NCBI GenBank assembly: GCA_963662155.1
Contig: OY759266.1
Coordinates: forward strand, 55,507,510-55,571,509
Direction of reading: 5' to 3'
Length of the DNA: 64,000 nucleotides
Source: Lamellibrachia columna
Lineage: Eukaryota; Annelida; Polychaeta; Sabellida; Siboglinidae
Made by a program: the position numbers and the translations under genes. Positions 46,500-58,284 of this stretch are shown piece after piece. Position 1 is the stretch's first letter. The number at the start of each line of letters is the position of its first letter. The notes below the pieces were generated by a model. It was not told the origin of the DNA. It made no database searches and saw only the letters and a list, made by a program, of their open reading frames with translations.

Positions 46500-47560
46500 G
46501 CTTACATTTCATCCTACATGATACAGCTGTGGAAAGGCTTCTATCAAAATCTGCATAATAGTTCGCAGTTAAAACCTTGTAAACAATATTTTCATATACA
46601 TAATAATGCTAATGACCTATTCATGTCAATCATGCTTAGAACTAGACACCAAGTTTTAAAATGTCTCTGTAGGGTATATATTGTTTTTTTTCTTTTTACC
46701 AACTGCCCCTGTATAAATGTGCAAAATAAGTGAAAAATAGCACTATTTACAGATTTCTTGCAACCAAAATAATGGATGCACTGGTGTGAATGACCCACAC
46801 ACAGGTTGAGAACATTTAGTACTTCCACAGTATGCCAAAAAAATTACATTAATATTAGTATTTTTTTAAGCCAGGTACACTTTTAATCAAAATAGAAAAA
46901 AACGTGTTTTAGAAGTGTTGACGTACAGCCACACAACTGATTCCATGATGCATCTTAATAATATATCTTTCCAATGATAATCATCCTACATGATACACAT
47001 GTCAAATATTCATCTTGCATCAGCATGTCTTCAGCTGTTGAACATGATTCTGTAAAGATACATAAAAGTTTGCAGTTTAAAAAAATCTTGTAAAAACTAT
47101 TGTTCACATATATAATAATGCTAATTACCTATACATGTCAAACATGCTTAGAAGTAGATACTGAGTTTTTAAAATGTATCTGTAGGGTATATACTGTGCT
47201 TGTTTTTTACTTTTTACCAACTGCCCCTGTAAAAATGTGCAAAATAAGTGAAAAATGGCACTGTTAACAGCTCTCTTGCAACAAAAATAATGGATGCACT
47301 GGAATGAATTCCCCCCACACAGGTTGAGAACATTGAGTACTTCAACAATATGCAAAAAAAATACATTAACATTAATATTAGTAATTTATTTAAGCCAGGT
47401 ACACTTTTTTAATCAAAATAGAAAAAACGTGTTTTGGAAATGTTGACGGGGGGTGTCTTTAAAGTGCTCTAACATGAAAACTAATTAACCTACAGCCACA
47501 CAACTGATTCCATGATGTATCTTAATAATAGGCCTTTCCAATGATCATCATCCTACATGA
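46500..47560. repeat. Direct duplication of a ~0.55-kb non-coding unit
   Basis: Unit 1 (about 46500-46984) and unit 2 (about 46985-47560) share long colinear stretches: CATAATAATGCTAAT, CATGCTTAGAA, GTAGGGTATATA, CAACTGCCCCTGTA, AATAATGGATGCACTGG, AGCCAGGTACACTTTT, and ACAGCCACACAACTGATTCC. Point changes and small indels separate them, so the duplication is not recent. Confidence 0.85.
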
Positions 47561-47967
47561 TGAACTGTATAACCCGGTTATTTGTCACAGTTCACTTCCA
47601 AAAGTGGCCATTCACGTGATCACCAGTTCATTCGGCTTTATTGAGGACTTCCTGGTTGGAGAAAGGTGTTGAATTGTGTGAATGTATATATGAATTGATG
47701 TGACGGCGGCGCATAAAGGATTTTATGCGAGATGACAGGGCAATGAAGGCGATTTGAGGTTAGACCTTTTATGGTAGAGAGAGTATTGGCCTAATTACTC
47801 GCTCACGCGTATGGATACACCAAACACGTGACCTAGAGCCAGCCTCTCTCGATTTCCAAGTCAGCTTGTGTCGTTGTGAGACCTTTGCGTTATCGCTGAA
47901 TTTGTTGATTTTATTGCAAGATCAGTTTTGTTGTTCGGGATTACGCATCGCAACGCCGAGATACGGA
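47561..47967. other. Left flank of the foldback element
   Basis: Unique-looking sequence; no gene recognised. Its last 29 bp (from 47939) are the beginning of repeat R, ending in the TACGGA target copy (47962-47967). Confidence 0.7.
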
Positions 47968-48059
47968 AGTAGTATGTGGGGGCATCTGAAGCATCAAAAA
48001 TGGCGAGATTTGGAGCTCATTCTGATTGGTTGAAATTTGAAATGGAGCGTTCTGATTGG

Positions 48060-48910
48060 TCGTGCGCTTATTGCCGCTAGGGGCGCCACCGTATAATCCC
48101 CTATTATCGCTCAAAATGGCAAAATTTGGAGCTCATTCTGATTGGTCGAGAGCAGTTTCACCACCAGGGGGCGCCACGGGGGTAATTGTGTCGACGGATC
48201 TCATTGGTCGAGAACCATCACGTGACTTATGACGTCACAGCTCATTTGCATAAATTAGCATAAATTACACCGTTTTGTAGTGAAACCGTCACCAGAGGGC
48301 GCAACGTGTCATCCCCTATTATCGCCCCCCGAGACATTGTTTTGCGGTGATATTGTCGCCAAGGGCGCCACAGGGACTCATTCTGATTGGTCGAGAACCG
48401 TCACGTGACCTATGACGTCTATATTTGCATAAATTAGCATATATTGCACCCTTTTGTGGTGAAACCGTCACCAGGGGGCGCTACGGGTCAATTGTGTCGA
48501 CGGTTTGTGACCTAGTTTCGACTGTTCTGATTGGTCGAGAGCCTTTTGTGGTGAAACCGTCACCAAGGGGCGCTACCGGTCAATTGTATCGACGGTTTGT
48601 GACCTAGTTTCGACTGTTCTGATTGGTCGACAGCCGTCACGTGACTTATGACGTCACAATTCCTCATTTGTATATCACGTGACTTCTCTATACATGCCGC
48701 CATCTTGTTTTACTGCCATGTTGTTTTGCGATGATACGGTCACCAGGAGGCGCTGCTACAACAGTTCCTCGTTTGCATATCACGTGACCTCTCTATGGAG
48801 GCTGCCATCTTGTTTTGGGGCATTGTTTTGCGCTGATACGATTACCAGACGGCGCTGCGGGGCAAGGTCGAAGGTCACCGATTTTTGTGCTGATACGATT
48901 GCCAGTTAGG
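48060..48910 (+). promoter_or_regulatory. Left-arm cluster of promoter-type and CTCF-core-like motifs
   Basis: Seen directly: repeated TGATTGGTCGA (CCAAT box), CACGTG E-boxes (first at 48219-48224), TGACGTCA CRE sites (first at 48230-48237), ATTTGCAT octamers (first at 48244-48251), GCCGCCATCTTG at 48706-48717 (YY1 type) with a relative at 48801-48812. CTCF-core-like sites on the plus strand include CCACCAGGGGGCGCCAC at 48161, CACCAGAGGGCGCAAC at 48290, CACCAGGGGGCGCTACGG at about 48469, CACCAAGGGGCGCTACC at 48561 and CACCAGGAGGCGCTGC at 48741. Binding is inferred from motif match only. Confidence 0.5.
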
Positions 48911-49065
48911 GTTAGGGTTAGTAACCCTAATTCTGACATCTGTAGTGAACCCTAATACGGACCCTGTAGTGTTATTAACCCTAATGAAAGGTCAAAGATC
49001 GCCGATCTGTTGTACTTATGCAATTGCCAGTTAGGGTTAGGGTTAGTAACCCTAATTCTGTCGTC
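48905..49065. repeat. Short telomere-type blocks with internal palindrome
   Basis: GTTAGGGTTAGGGTTAG followed by TAACCCTAA occurs at about 48906 and again at about 49031, separated by further CCCTAA words. TTAGGGTTA and TAACCCTAA face each other and form a small hairpin. The right arm carries the mirror images (56266-56420). Confidence 0.85.
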
Positions 49066-49174
49066 TTCGGTTTAATACTGACGATTATGACGCGCTTTCC
49101 GAGACGTGTCTGGGTACAGAACCGGTATGAACCGGTTCAAACCGGTTTGAACCGGTTTCATGTAGTTTTTTTTT

Positions 49175-49700
49175 CTTCTTTTCTGGAACATTCGAATGAC
49201 GTCATGGAATTTTCCACGCTCACGAAAAGAAACACCATCCCGTATTTTCACCCTGCTAGCAGACTGAAACCTAGCGGACGAAAGTTCGTGCATGCAGTGG
49301 GAAAAACGTAACCGTGCATGTAAGCTATGCGACGCATATTGCCTCGTTGCATTATATCGAGAACCTTTTGACGTATTTCGTTTCGCGTCGACATCTACGT
49401 ACCGCCTATTTCACAACGAGTCTGCAAAAAACACCGCGAGGTCAAAAGGTCAACAAAACAAACACCGCCGCTTTCTGGAACGTTCGAACGAAGTCACGCC
49501 TTTTCACCCAGCTAGCAGACTGAAATCTAGCGGACGAAAGTTCGTGCATCCAGCGGGAAAAACGTAGCCGTGCATGTAAACTATAAGACGCATATCGCAT
49601 CGTTGCATTATATCGAGAACTTTTCGACGTATATCGTTTCGCGAAGGTCAAGGTCACCGCCGCTTTCTGGAACGTTCGAACGAAGTCATGGAATTTTCCA
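49175..49700. repeat. Tandem duplication of a ~250-bp unit in the left arm
   Basis: The words TAGCAGACTGAAA, CTAGCGGACGAAAGTTCGTG, GGGAAAAACGTA, CCGTGCATGTAA and GCATTATATCGAGAAC occur in the same order at about 49256 and 49511. ORFs crossing this region on either strand follow the repeat and are not considered genes. CCGGTTTGAA decamers lie on both sides (49125-49165, 49768-49802). Confidence 0.85.
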
Positions 49701-49881
49701 TAAACATCGCGAGGTCTAAAGGTCAAAAGGTCAAGTTGTTCACGTGCTACGCGCGTGCTATGCGTCAGAACCGGTTCAAACTGGTTCAAACCGGTTCAAA
49801 CCGGGAAAAACCCAGGAAACAAGTGCACCGTCAGCAGTGGCGACTGACTTGTGCGTTCCCGTTCCCACGCGGCAGACATTT

Positions 49882-50465
49882 ACCACTGTGTGATATGCGT
49901 GGAGACATTGACCACAATGTGACATACATGGAGACATTGACTGCTATGTGACATGTATGGAGACATTTACCGCTGTGTGATATGTATGGAGACGTTCACC
50001 ACCATGTGATATGTGTGGAGACATTTACCCCTGTGTGATATGTATGGAGACATTTGACACCATGTGGTATGCATGAAGACATTGACTGTCAAGTGACATG
50101 CATGGAGACATTGACCGTCATGTGACATGCATGGAGACATTTACCGCTGTGTGATATGTATGGAGACATTTGACACCATGTGACATGCATGGAGACATTT
50201 ACCACTGTGTGATATGCGTGGAGACATTGACCACAACGTGACATGCATGAAGACATTGACTGCTATGTGACATGTATGGAGACGTTCACCACCATGTGAT
50301 ATGTGTGGAGACATTTACCCCTGTGTGATATGTATGGAGACATTTGACACCAGGTGGCATGCATGGAGACATTGACTGCCATGTGACATGCATGGAGACA
50401 TTGACTGTCATGTGATATACATGGATACATTGACCACCATGTGACATGCATGGAGACATTGACCG
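49882..50465. repeat. 29-bp minisatellite, left arm
   Basis: Unit of about 29 bp, such as CATGGAGACATTGACCGTCA plus TGTGACATG, with recurring variants (TTGACC, TTTACCGC, TTTGACACC). About 20 copies. ORFs with a 29-residue period are artefacts of the unit length. Confidence 0.95.
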
Positions 50466-51150
50466 CCATTTTTGAAAGTTTATGTTATGAAAGTTTGTAA
50501 GTTGGAAGTTTTGGAAGTTTGCTTCACCGCACACACATGTTTTGAAAGTTTGTGTTGTGAAAAATGTGTAAGTTGGAAGTTTGCTTCACGTCACACACAC
50601 ACGTTTTGAAAGTTTATGTTATGAAAGTTTGTAAGTTGGAAGTTTGCTTCACCGCACACACATTTTGTGTGAAGTTTGCGAGTTGGAAGTCTGCTAGTTG
50701 GAAGTTTTAGCTTTCGAAGTTTGCATATTGGAAGTTCTCCACTCCACTCCACGTCTGCGAAGTTGTGTAAAGTTGTGTGAAGTTGTGCAAAGTTGTACGA
50801 AGTTGTGTGAAGTTTGCGAGTTGGAAGTCTGCCAGTTGGAAGTTTGTGCTTTGGAAGTTTGCAAATTGGAAGTTTCCTTCACCGCACACACATGTTTTGA
50901 AAGTTTATGTTATGAAAGTTTGTAAGTTGGAAGTTTGCTTCACCACACACACATGTTTTGAAAGTGTGTATCATGAAAATTTGTAAGTTGGAAGTTTGTG
51001 ATGTGAAAAGTTCACGTTTTGAAAGTTTATGTTATGAAAGTTTGTAAGTTGGAAGCTTGCTTCACCGCACACACATGTTTTGAAAGTTTGTGTTATGAAC
51101 ATTTTTAAGTTGGCAGTTTGTGATGTGACAAGTTTGCAAGTTGGAAGTTT
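50466..51150. repeat. AAGTTTG/AAGTTGG array, left arm
   Basis: Dense short repeats built from GTTTGTAAGTTGGAAGTTTG, CTTCACCGCACACACATG and TTTTGAAAGTTTATGTTATG, plus an 11-bp subarray GAAGTTGTGTA near 50758-50810. The right arm mirrors it at 53330-54010. A stretch of CA repeats follows at about 51164-51237. Confidence 0.9.
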
Positions 51151-51169
51151 GCTTCACCGCACACACACA

Positions 51170-51240
<71 letters not shown>

Positions 51241-51290
51241 TTTGAAAGTTTGTGTTGTGAAAAATTTGTAAGTTGGAAGATTGGTCTATT

Positions 51291-51545
51291 TGACATTGGT
51301 CAGCCACTGTTGACATAGTTTAACTTGTACGCTCCCACTCGTCTTGTCTTTTTAATATTGGTCAGTCACTGTTGGCAGACTTTAACTTGTGCGCTCCCAC
51401 TCGTCTTGTCTTTTTGACATTGGTCAGTCACTGTTGGTAGACTTTGACTTGTGCGCTCCCACTCGTCTTGTCTTTTTGACATTGGTCAGGTACTGTTGGT
51501 GGACTTTAGCTTGTGCGCTCCCACTTGTCTTGTCTTTTTGACATG
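51291..51545. repeat. 62-bp tandem repeat, four copies, in the foldback loop
   Basis: Unit starts ACATTGGTCAGTCACTGTTG and includes GCGCTCCCACTCGTCTTGTC. The first copy overlaps the inner end of the left arm; only that part is mirrored in the right arm. Confidence 0.85.
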
Positions 51546-52865
51546 GTATGCATGGAGACATTTGACACCATGTGACAAGCATGGATACATTGACCGCTGT
51601 GTGATATGTATGGAGACATTGACCACCATGTGGTATGCATGGAGATATTTACCACTGTGTGATATGGAGACATTGACCGTCATGTGACATGTATGGAGAC
51701 ATTTGACACCATGTGGAATGCATGGAGACATTAACTGCCATATGACATGCGTGGAGACATTGACTGCCATGTGACGTGCATGGAGACATTGACCACCATG
51801 TGACATGCATGGAGACATTGACTGCCATATGACATACATGGAGACATTGACCACCATGTGACGTGCATGGAGACATTGACTGCCATGTGACATGCATGGA
51901 GACATTGACTTCCATATGACATACATGGAGACATTGACTACCATGTGACGTGCATGGAGACATTGACCGCCATGTGACATGCATAGGGACATTTACCGCT
52001 GTGTGATATGTATGGAGACATTTGACACCATGTGACATGCATGGAGACATTTACCAATGTGTGATATGCGTGGAGACATTTACCACAATGTGTCATGCAT
52101 GGAGACATTGACTGCTATGTGACATGTATGTAGACATTTACCACTATGTGGTATGTATGGAGACGTTTACCACCATGTGATATGTGTGGAGACATTTACC
52201 CCTGTGTGATATGTATGGAGACATTTGACACCATGTGATATGCGTGTAGACATTGACCCTCATGTGACATGCATGGAGACATTTACCGCTGTGTGATATG
52301 TATGGAGACATTTTACACCATGTGATATGCATGGAGACATTGACCTCCATGTGACATGCATGGTGACATTGACCACCATATGATATGCATGGAGACATTT
52401 GATACCATTTGATATGCATGGAGACACTGACTACCATGTGACATGCATGGAGACATTGACCACCATGTGACATGTATAGAGAAATTGACCGCCATGTGAC
52501 ATGCATGGATACATTTACCGCTGTGTGATATGTATGGAGACATTCACCATCATGTGATATGTGTGGAGACATTTACGCCTGTGTGATATGTATAGAGACA
52601 TTTACGCCTGTGTGATAAGTATAGAGACATTTGACATCATGTGATATGCGTGGATACATTGACCGTCATGTGACATGCATGGAGACATTTACCACTGTGT
52701 GATATGTATGCAGACATTGACCGCCATATGGTATGCATGGAGACATTGACCGTCATGTGACATGCATGGAGACATCGACTGCCATGTGACATGCACGGAG
52801 ACATTCACCACCATGTGATATGTGTGGAGACATTTACCACTGTGTGATATGCGTGGAGACATTGA
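51546..52865. repeat. 29-bp minisatellite, loop array
   Basis: About 45 copies of the same 29-bp family as in the left arm, in the same orientation. It has no inverted partner within the loop and is the largest single-orientation block of the family. Confidence 0.95.
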
Positions 52866-53161
52866 ACACAACTTGAAGAAAACAAGACACTGTCATACGC
52901 AACTTGAAGAAAACAAGACACTGTCACACACAACTTGAAGAAAACAAGACATTGTCACACACAACTTGAAGAAAACAAGACATTGTCATACACAACGTTT
53001 CAATGCAGGCTATCTACGAGCCAACAACTATGTGATGATAGGGTTGGCAAACAGCACTGTCTCGATGCAGGCTATCTAGGGTTATACAACTGACAACAGG
53101 TTGGGTTACACCTCTTTCCATGCCGCCGCCACCACGGAACACGGGCGGTTGTCATGTGTTA
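52866..53161. repeat. 31-bp tandem repeat (four copies) and loop spacer
   Basis: Unit CAACTTGAAGAAAACAAGAC plus ACTGTCACACA, four copies to about 52997. The remaining 160 bp include two copies of GATGCAGGCTATCTA and are otherwise unremarkable. Confidence 0.85.
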
Positions 53162-53245
53162 GTTAAAGTATGTCAACAGTGGCTGACCAATGTCAAATAG
53201 ACCAATCTTCCAACTTACAAATTTTTCACAACACAAACTTTCAAA

Positions 53246-53321
<76 letters not shown>

Positions 53322-54012
53322 TGTGTGCGGTGAAGCAAACTTCCAACTTGCAAACTTGTCACATCACAAACTGCCAACTTAAAAATGTTCATAACACAAA
53401 CTTTCAAAACATGTGTGTGCGGTGAAGCAAGCTTCCAACTTACAAACTTTCATAACATAAACTTTCAAAACGTGAACTTTTCACATCACAAACTTCCAAC
53501 TTACAAATTTTCATGATACAAACTTTCAAAACGTGTATGTGGTGAAGCAAACTTCCAACTTACAAACTTTCATAACATAAACTTTCAAAACATGTGTGTG
53601 CGGTGAAGGAAACTTCCAATTTGCAAACTTCCAAAGCACAAACTTCCAACTGGCAGACTTCCAACTCGCAAACTTCACACAACTTCGTACAACTTTGCAC
53701 AACTTCACACAACTTTACACAACTTCGCAGACGTGGAGTGGAGTGGAGAACTTCCAATATGCAAACTTCGAAAGCTAAAACTTCCAACTAGCAGACTTCC
53801 AACTCGCAAACTTCACACAAAATGTGTGTGCGGTGAAGCAAACTTCCAACTTACAAACTTTCATAACATAAACTTTCAAAACGTGTGTGTGTGACGTGAA
53901 GCAAACTTCCAACTTACACATTTTTCACAACACAAACTTTCAAAACATGTGTGTGCGGTGAAGCAAACTTCCAAAACTTCCAACTTACAAACTTTCATAA
54001 CATAAACTTTCA
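53162..54012. repeat. Right-arm inner domain: GT tract and CAAACTT array
   Basis: Complement of the left arm 50466-51324, including a GT tract at about 53250-53330 (GGTGTG interruption) and the CAAACTTCCAACTTACAAAC array. Copy order matches the left arm with small differences. Confidence 0.9.
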
Positions 54013-55461
54013 AAAATGGCGGTCAATTTCTCCATGCATGTCACATGGTTGTCAATGTATCCATGCATGTCACATGGTAGTCAATGTCTCCATGCATATC
54101 ACATGGTGTCAAATGTCTCCATGCATATCACATGGTGGTCAATGTCTCCATGCATGTCACATGGTGGTCAATGTCTCCACGCATATCACATGGTGTCAAA
54201 TGTCTCCATACATATCACACAGTGGTAAATGTCTCCATGCATGTCAAATGACGGTCAATGTCTACACGCATATCACATGGTGTCAAATGTCTCCATACAT
54301 ATCACATAGGGGTCAATGTCTCCACACATATTACATGGTGGTGAACGTCTCCATACATATCACACAGCGGTAAATGTCTCCATACATGTCACATACCAGT
54401 CAATGTCTCCATGCATGTCACGTTGTGGTCAATGTCTCCACGCATATCACACAGCAGTAAATGTCTCCATGTATGTCACATGGCGGTCAATGTCTCCATG
54501 CATGTCACATGGCAGTCAATGTCTCCAAACAAATTTTCATGATACAAACTTTCAAAACATGTGTGTTCGGTGAAGCAAACTTTCAACTTGCAAACTTTCA
54601 TAACATAAACTTTCAAAGTGGCGTGGAGTGGAGTGGAGTGGAGTGGAGAACTTCCAATTTGCAAATTCCAAAGCACAAACTTCCAACTTGCAGACTTCCA
54701 ACACATGACAGTCAATGTCTCCAAGCATGTCACATGGCAGTCAATGTCTTCATGCATACCACATGGTGTCAAATGTCTCCATACATACCACATGGCTGTC
54801 AATGTCTCCATGCGTGTCACATGGTGTCAAATGTCTCCACACATATCACATGGTGGTGAATGTCTCCATACATATCACACAGCGGTAAATGTCTCCATGC
54901 ATGTCACATGGTGGTCAATATATCCATGTATATCACATGACAGTCAATGTCTCCATGCATGTCACATGGCAGTCAATGTCTCCATGCATACCATATGGTG
55001 TCAAATGTCTCCATACATATCACACAGGGGTAAATGTCACATATCACATGGTGGTGAACGTCTCCATACATGTCACATAGCAGTCAATGTCTTCATGCAT
55101 GTCACGTTGTGGTCAATGTCTCCACGCATATCACACAGTGGTAAATGTCTCCATGCATGTCACATGGTGTCAAATGTCTCCATACATATCACACAGCGGT
55201 AAATGTCTCCATGCATGTCACATGACGGTCAATGTCTCCATGCATGTCACTTGACAGTCAATGTCTTCATGCATACCACATGGTGTCAAATGTCTCCATA
55301 CATATCACACAGGGGTAAATGTCTCCACACATATCACATGGTGGTGAACGTCTCCATACATATCACACAGCGGTAAATGTCTCCATACATGTCACATAGC
55401 AGTCAATGTCTCCATGTATGTCACATTGTGGTCAATGTCTCCACGCATATCACACAGTGGG
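54013..55461. repeat. 29-bp minisatellite, right arm, expanded
   Basis: Inverse-oriented copies of the 29-bp family (GTCAATGTCTCCATGCATGT and relatives), about 45 copies against about 20 in the left arm. At about 54527-54708 an island of the CAAACTT array interrupts it, with GTGGAGTGGA pentamer repeats near 54620. Confidence 0.95.
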
Positions 55462-57297
55462 AAATGTCTGCCGCGTGGGAACGGGAACGCACAAGTCAGT
55501 CGCCACTGCTGACGGTGCACTTGTTTCCTGGGTTTTTCCCGGTTTGAACCGGTTTGAACCAGTTTGAACCGGTTCTGACGCATAGCACGCGGGTAGCACG
55601 TGAACAACTTGACCTTTTGACCTTTAGACCTCGCGATGTTTATGGAAAATTCCATGACTTCGTTCGAACGTTCCAGAAAGCGGCGGTGACCTTGACCTTC
55701 GCGAAACGATATATGTCGAAAAGTTCTCGATATAATGCAACGATGCGATATGCGTCTTATAGTTTAAATGCACGGCTACGTTTTTCCCGCTGGATGCACG
55801 AACTTTCGTCCGCTAGATTTCAGTCTGCTAGCTGGGTGAAAAAGCGTGACTTCGTTCGAACGTTCCAGAAAGCGGCGGTGTTTGTTTTGTTGACCTTTTG
55901 ACCTCGCGGTGTTTTTTGCAGACTCGTTGTGAAATAGGCGGTACGTAGATGTCGACGCGAAACGAAATACGTCGAAAGGTTCTCGATATAATGCAACGAG
56001 GCAATATGCGTCGCATAGCTTACATGCACGGTTACGTTTTTCCCACTGCATGCACGAACTTTCGTCCGCTAGGTTTCAGTCTGCTAGCAGGGTGAAAATA
56101 CGGGATGGTGTTTCTTTTCGTGAGCGTGGAAAATTCCATGACGTCATTCGAATGTTCCAGAAAAGAAGAAAAAAAAATACATGAAACCGGTTCAAACCGG
56201 TTCTGTACCCAGACACGTCTCGGAAAGCGCGTCACAATCGTCAGTATTAAACCGAAGACGACAGAATTAGGGTTACTAACCCTAACCCTAACTGGCAATT
56301 GCATAAGTACAACAGATCGGCGATCTTTGACCTTTCATTAGGGTTAATAACCCTACAGGGTCCGTATTAGGGTTCACTACAGACGTCAGAATTAGGGTTA
56401 CTAACCCTAACCCTAACTGGCAATCGTATCAGCACAAAAATCGGTGACCTTCGACCTTGACCCGCAGCGCCGTCTGGTAATCGTATCAGCGCAAAACAAT
56501 GCCCCAAAACAAGATGGCAGCCTCCTTAGAGAGGTCACGTGATATGCAAACGAGGAACTGTGACGTTGTAGCAGCGCCTCCTGGTGACCGTATCATCGCA
56601 AAACAACATGGCAGTAAAACAAGATGGCGGCATGTATAGAGAAGTCACTTGATATACAAATGAGGAACTGTGATGTCATAAGTCACGTGACGGCTGTCGA
56701 CCAATCAGAACAGTCGAAACTAGGTCACAAACCGTCGATACAATTGACCGGTAGCGCCCCTTGGTGACGGTTTCACCACAAAAGGCTCTCGACCAATCAG
56801 AACAGTCGAAACTAGGTCACACACCGTCGACACAATTGACCCGTAGCGCCCCCTGGTTACGGTTTCACCACAAAAGGGTGCAATATATGCTAATTTATGC
56901 AAATATAGACGTCATAGGTCACGTGACGGTTCTCGACCAATCAGAATGAGTCCCTGTGGCGCCCCTGGCGACAATATCACCGCAAAACAATGTCTCGGGG
57001 GGCGATAATAGGGGATGACACGTTGCGCCTTCTGATGACGGTTACACTACAAAACGGTGTAATTTATGCAAATTTATGAATTACCCCCGTGGCGCCCCCT
57101 GGTGGTGAAACTGCTCTCGACCAATCAGAATGAGCTCCAAATTTTGCCATTTGAGCGATAATAGGGGATTATACTGTGGCGCCCCTAGCGGCAATAAGCG
57201 CACGACCAATCAGAACGCTCCATTTTAAATTTCAACCAATCAGAATGAGCTCCAAATCTTGCCATTTTTGATGTTTCAGATGCCCCCACATACTACT
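55462..57297 (-). repeat. Right-arm outer domain
   Basis: Complement of 47968-49881. It is about 78 bp shorter; a clear difference is loss of the CCAAT/E-box/CRE/octamer stretch found at 48185-48260 on the left (deletion point near 57080). CTCF-core-like sites appear here on the minus strand: about 56464, 56571, 56751, 56843 and 57089. Confidence 0.9.
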
Positions 57298-57624
<327 letters not shown>

Positions 57625-57999
57625 GGATTGTCGGATCGCTTTCGAAGGCTATCGCGCCGTACTTATAAACAGTACCGCCTGGCAACAGGCGTGGCAGACT
57701 GAAATATGCGGAGGTTGTGTGTTCGTTCCTCACCCGGCGCACATCTTATGTGATGGTTAGCATATAGTCCATTCTCAGCGAACATCAGCTGTATTTACTC
57801 AAGTCTCAAGTGGTTTACTCCAAACAGCCCAAACTTGGGCTAACGCAGGAGTTTGTGGTGGACTGTGCGCATGCGCTGTGGGTGGTACATTCGATTAAAA
57901 GACTAGTATCATTAATGTTGCTGAAATGGTTTTATCTGATAGGTTTATTTATTTTATGTATAGGATGTTTAACGAAAATTTTTAATAGGTTGGTTGTGT
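57625..57999. other. Spacer, no recognised gene
   Basis: Contains GGCAACAGGCGTGGCAGAC and GTGTGTTCGTTCCTCACCC; considered as a SINE head and not accepted. Nothing else recognised. Confidence 0.5.
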
Positions 58000-58284
58000 G
58001 TATGGATACTGTCGCTGCCTTGCCACATGCACACATAGACAGTCTCCATACCCATACCATGGATAAGTTTTCGCTGAGCACTGTGTTTTAAAGGCAGTTT
58101 AGGTGAGGAGGTGTGGTGAAATGGAGTTCCATAATAGCTTCTTGAAATGATTTTGGGTTTTTTATGTTGGTAATGTTTGGTGGAATCATATTCCATATGC
58201 GAATGGCTCTGGGATAAAATGAAAAGACCATTGCATTTATACGACACTTGGGGGCTATGTATTGTCCACGGGTTCGAGAGCGAG

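Larger units (their letters stand above)
47968..57297. mobile_element. 9.33-kb foldback element (giant imperfect palindrome)
   Basis: Termini are perfect inverted repeats (AGTAGTATGTGGGGGCATC at the left; its complement at the right) and are flanked by TACGGA on both sides. A 4-bp reading (ACGG with one extra base of TIR) is equally possible. Arms 47968-51324 and 53162-57297 surround a loop of 1.8 kb. Arms share order: outer motif-rich domain, 29-bp minisatellite, AAGTTTG-rich array, CA/GT tract. No transposase is encoded, so mobility would depend on an enzyme from elsewhere. Architecture matches foldback elements known from sea urchins and flies; the superfamily is undetermined. Confidence 0.9.

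Noticed and set aside
49018..49951. ORFs in the outer foldback arm as a foldback-encoded protein
   Set aside because: Short, in several frames, following a local duplication; no transposase motif and the mirror arm gives the same frames.
51486..52871. Met/His/Ser-rich ORFs (and those at 50.2-50.5 and 54-55.2 kb) as repeat proteins
   Set aside because: They mirror the 29-bp minisatellite in several frames and in both arms of the palindrome; a by-product of the unit.
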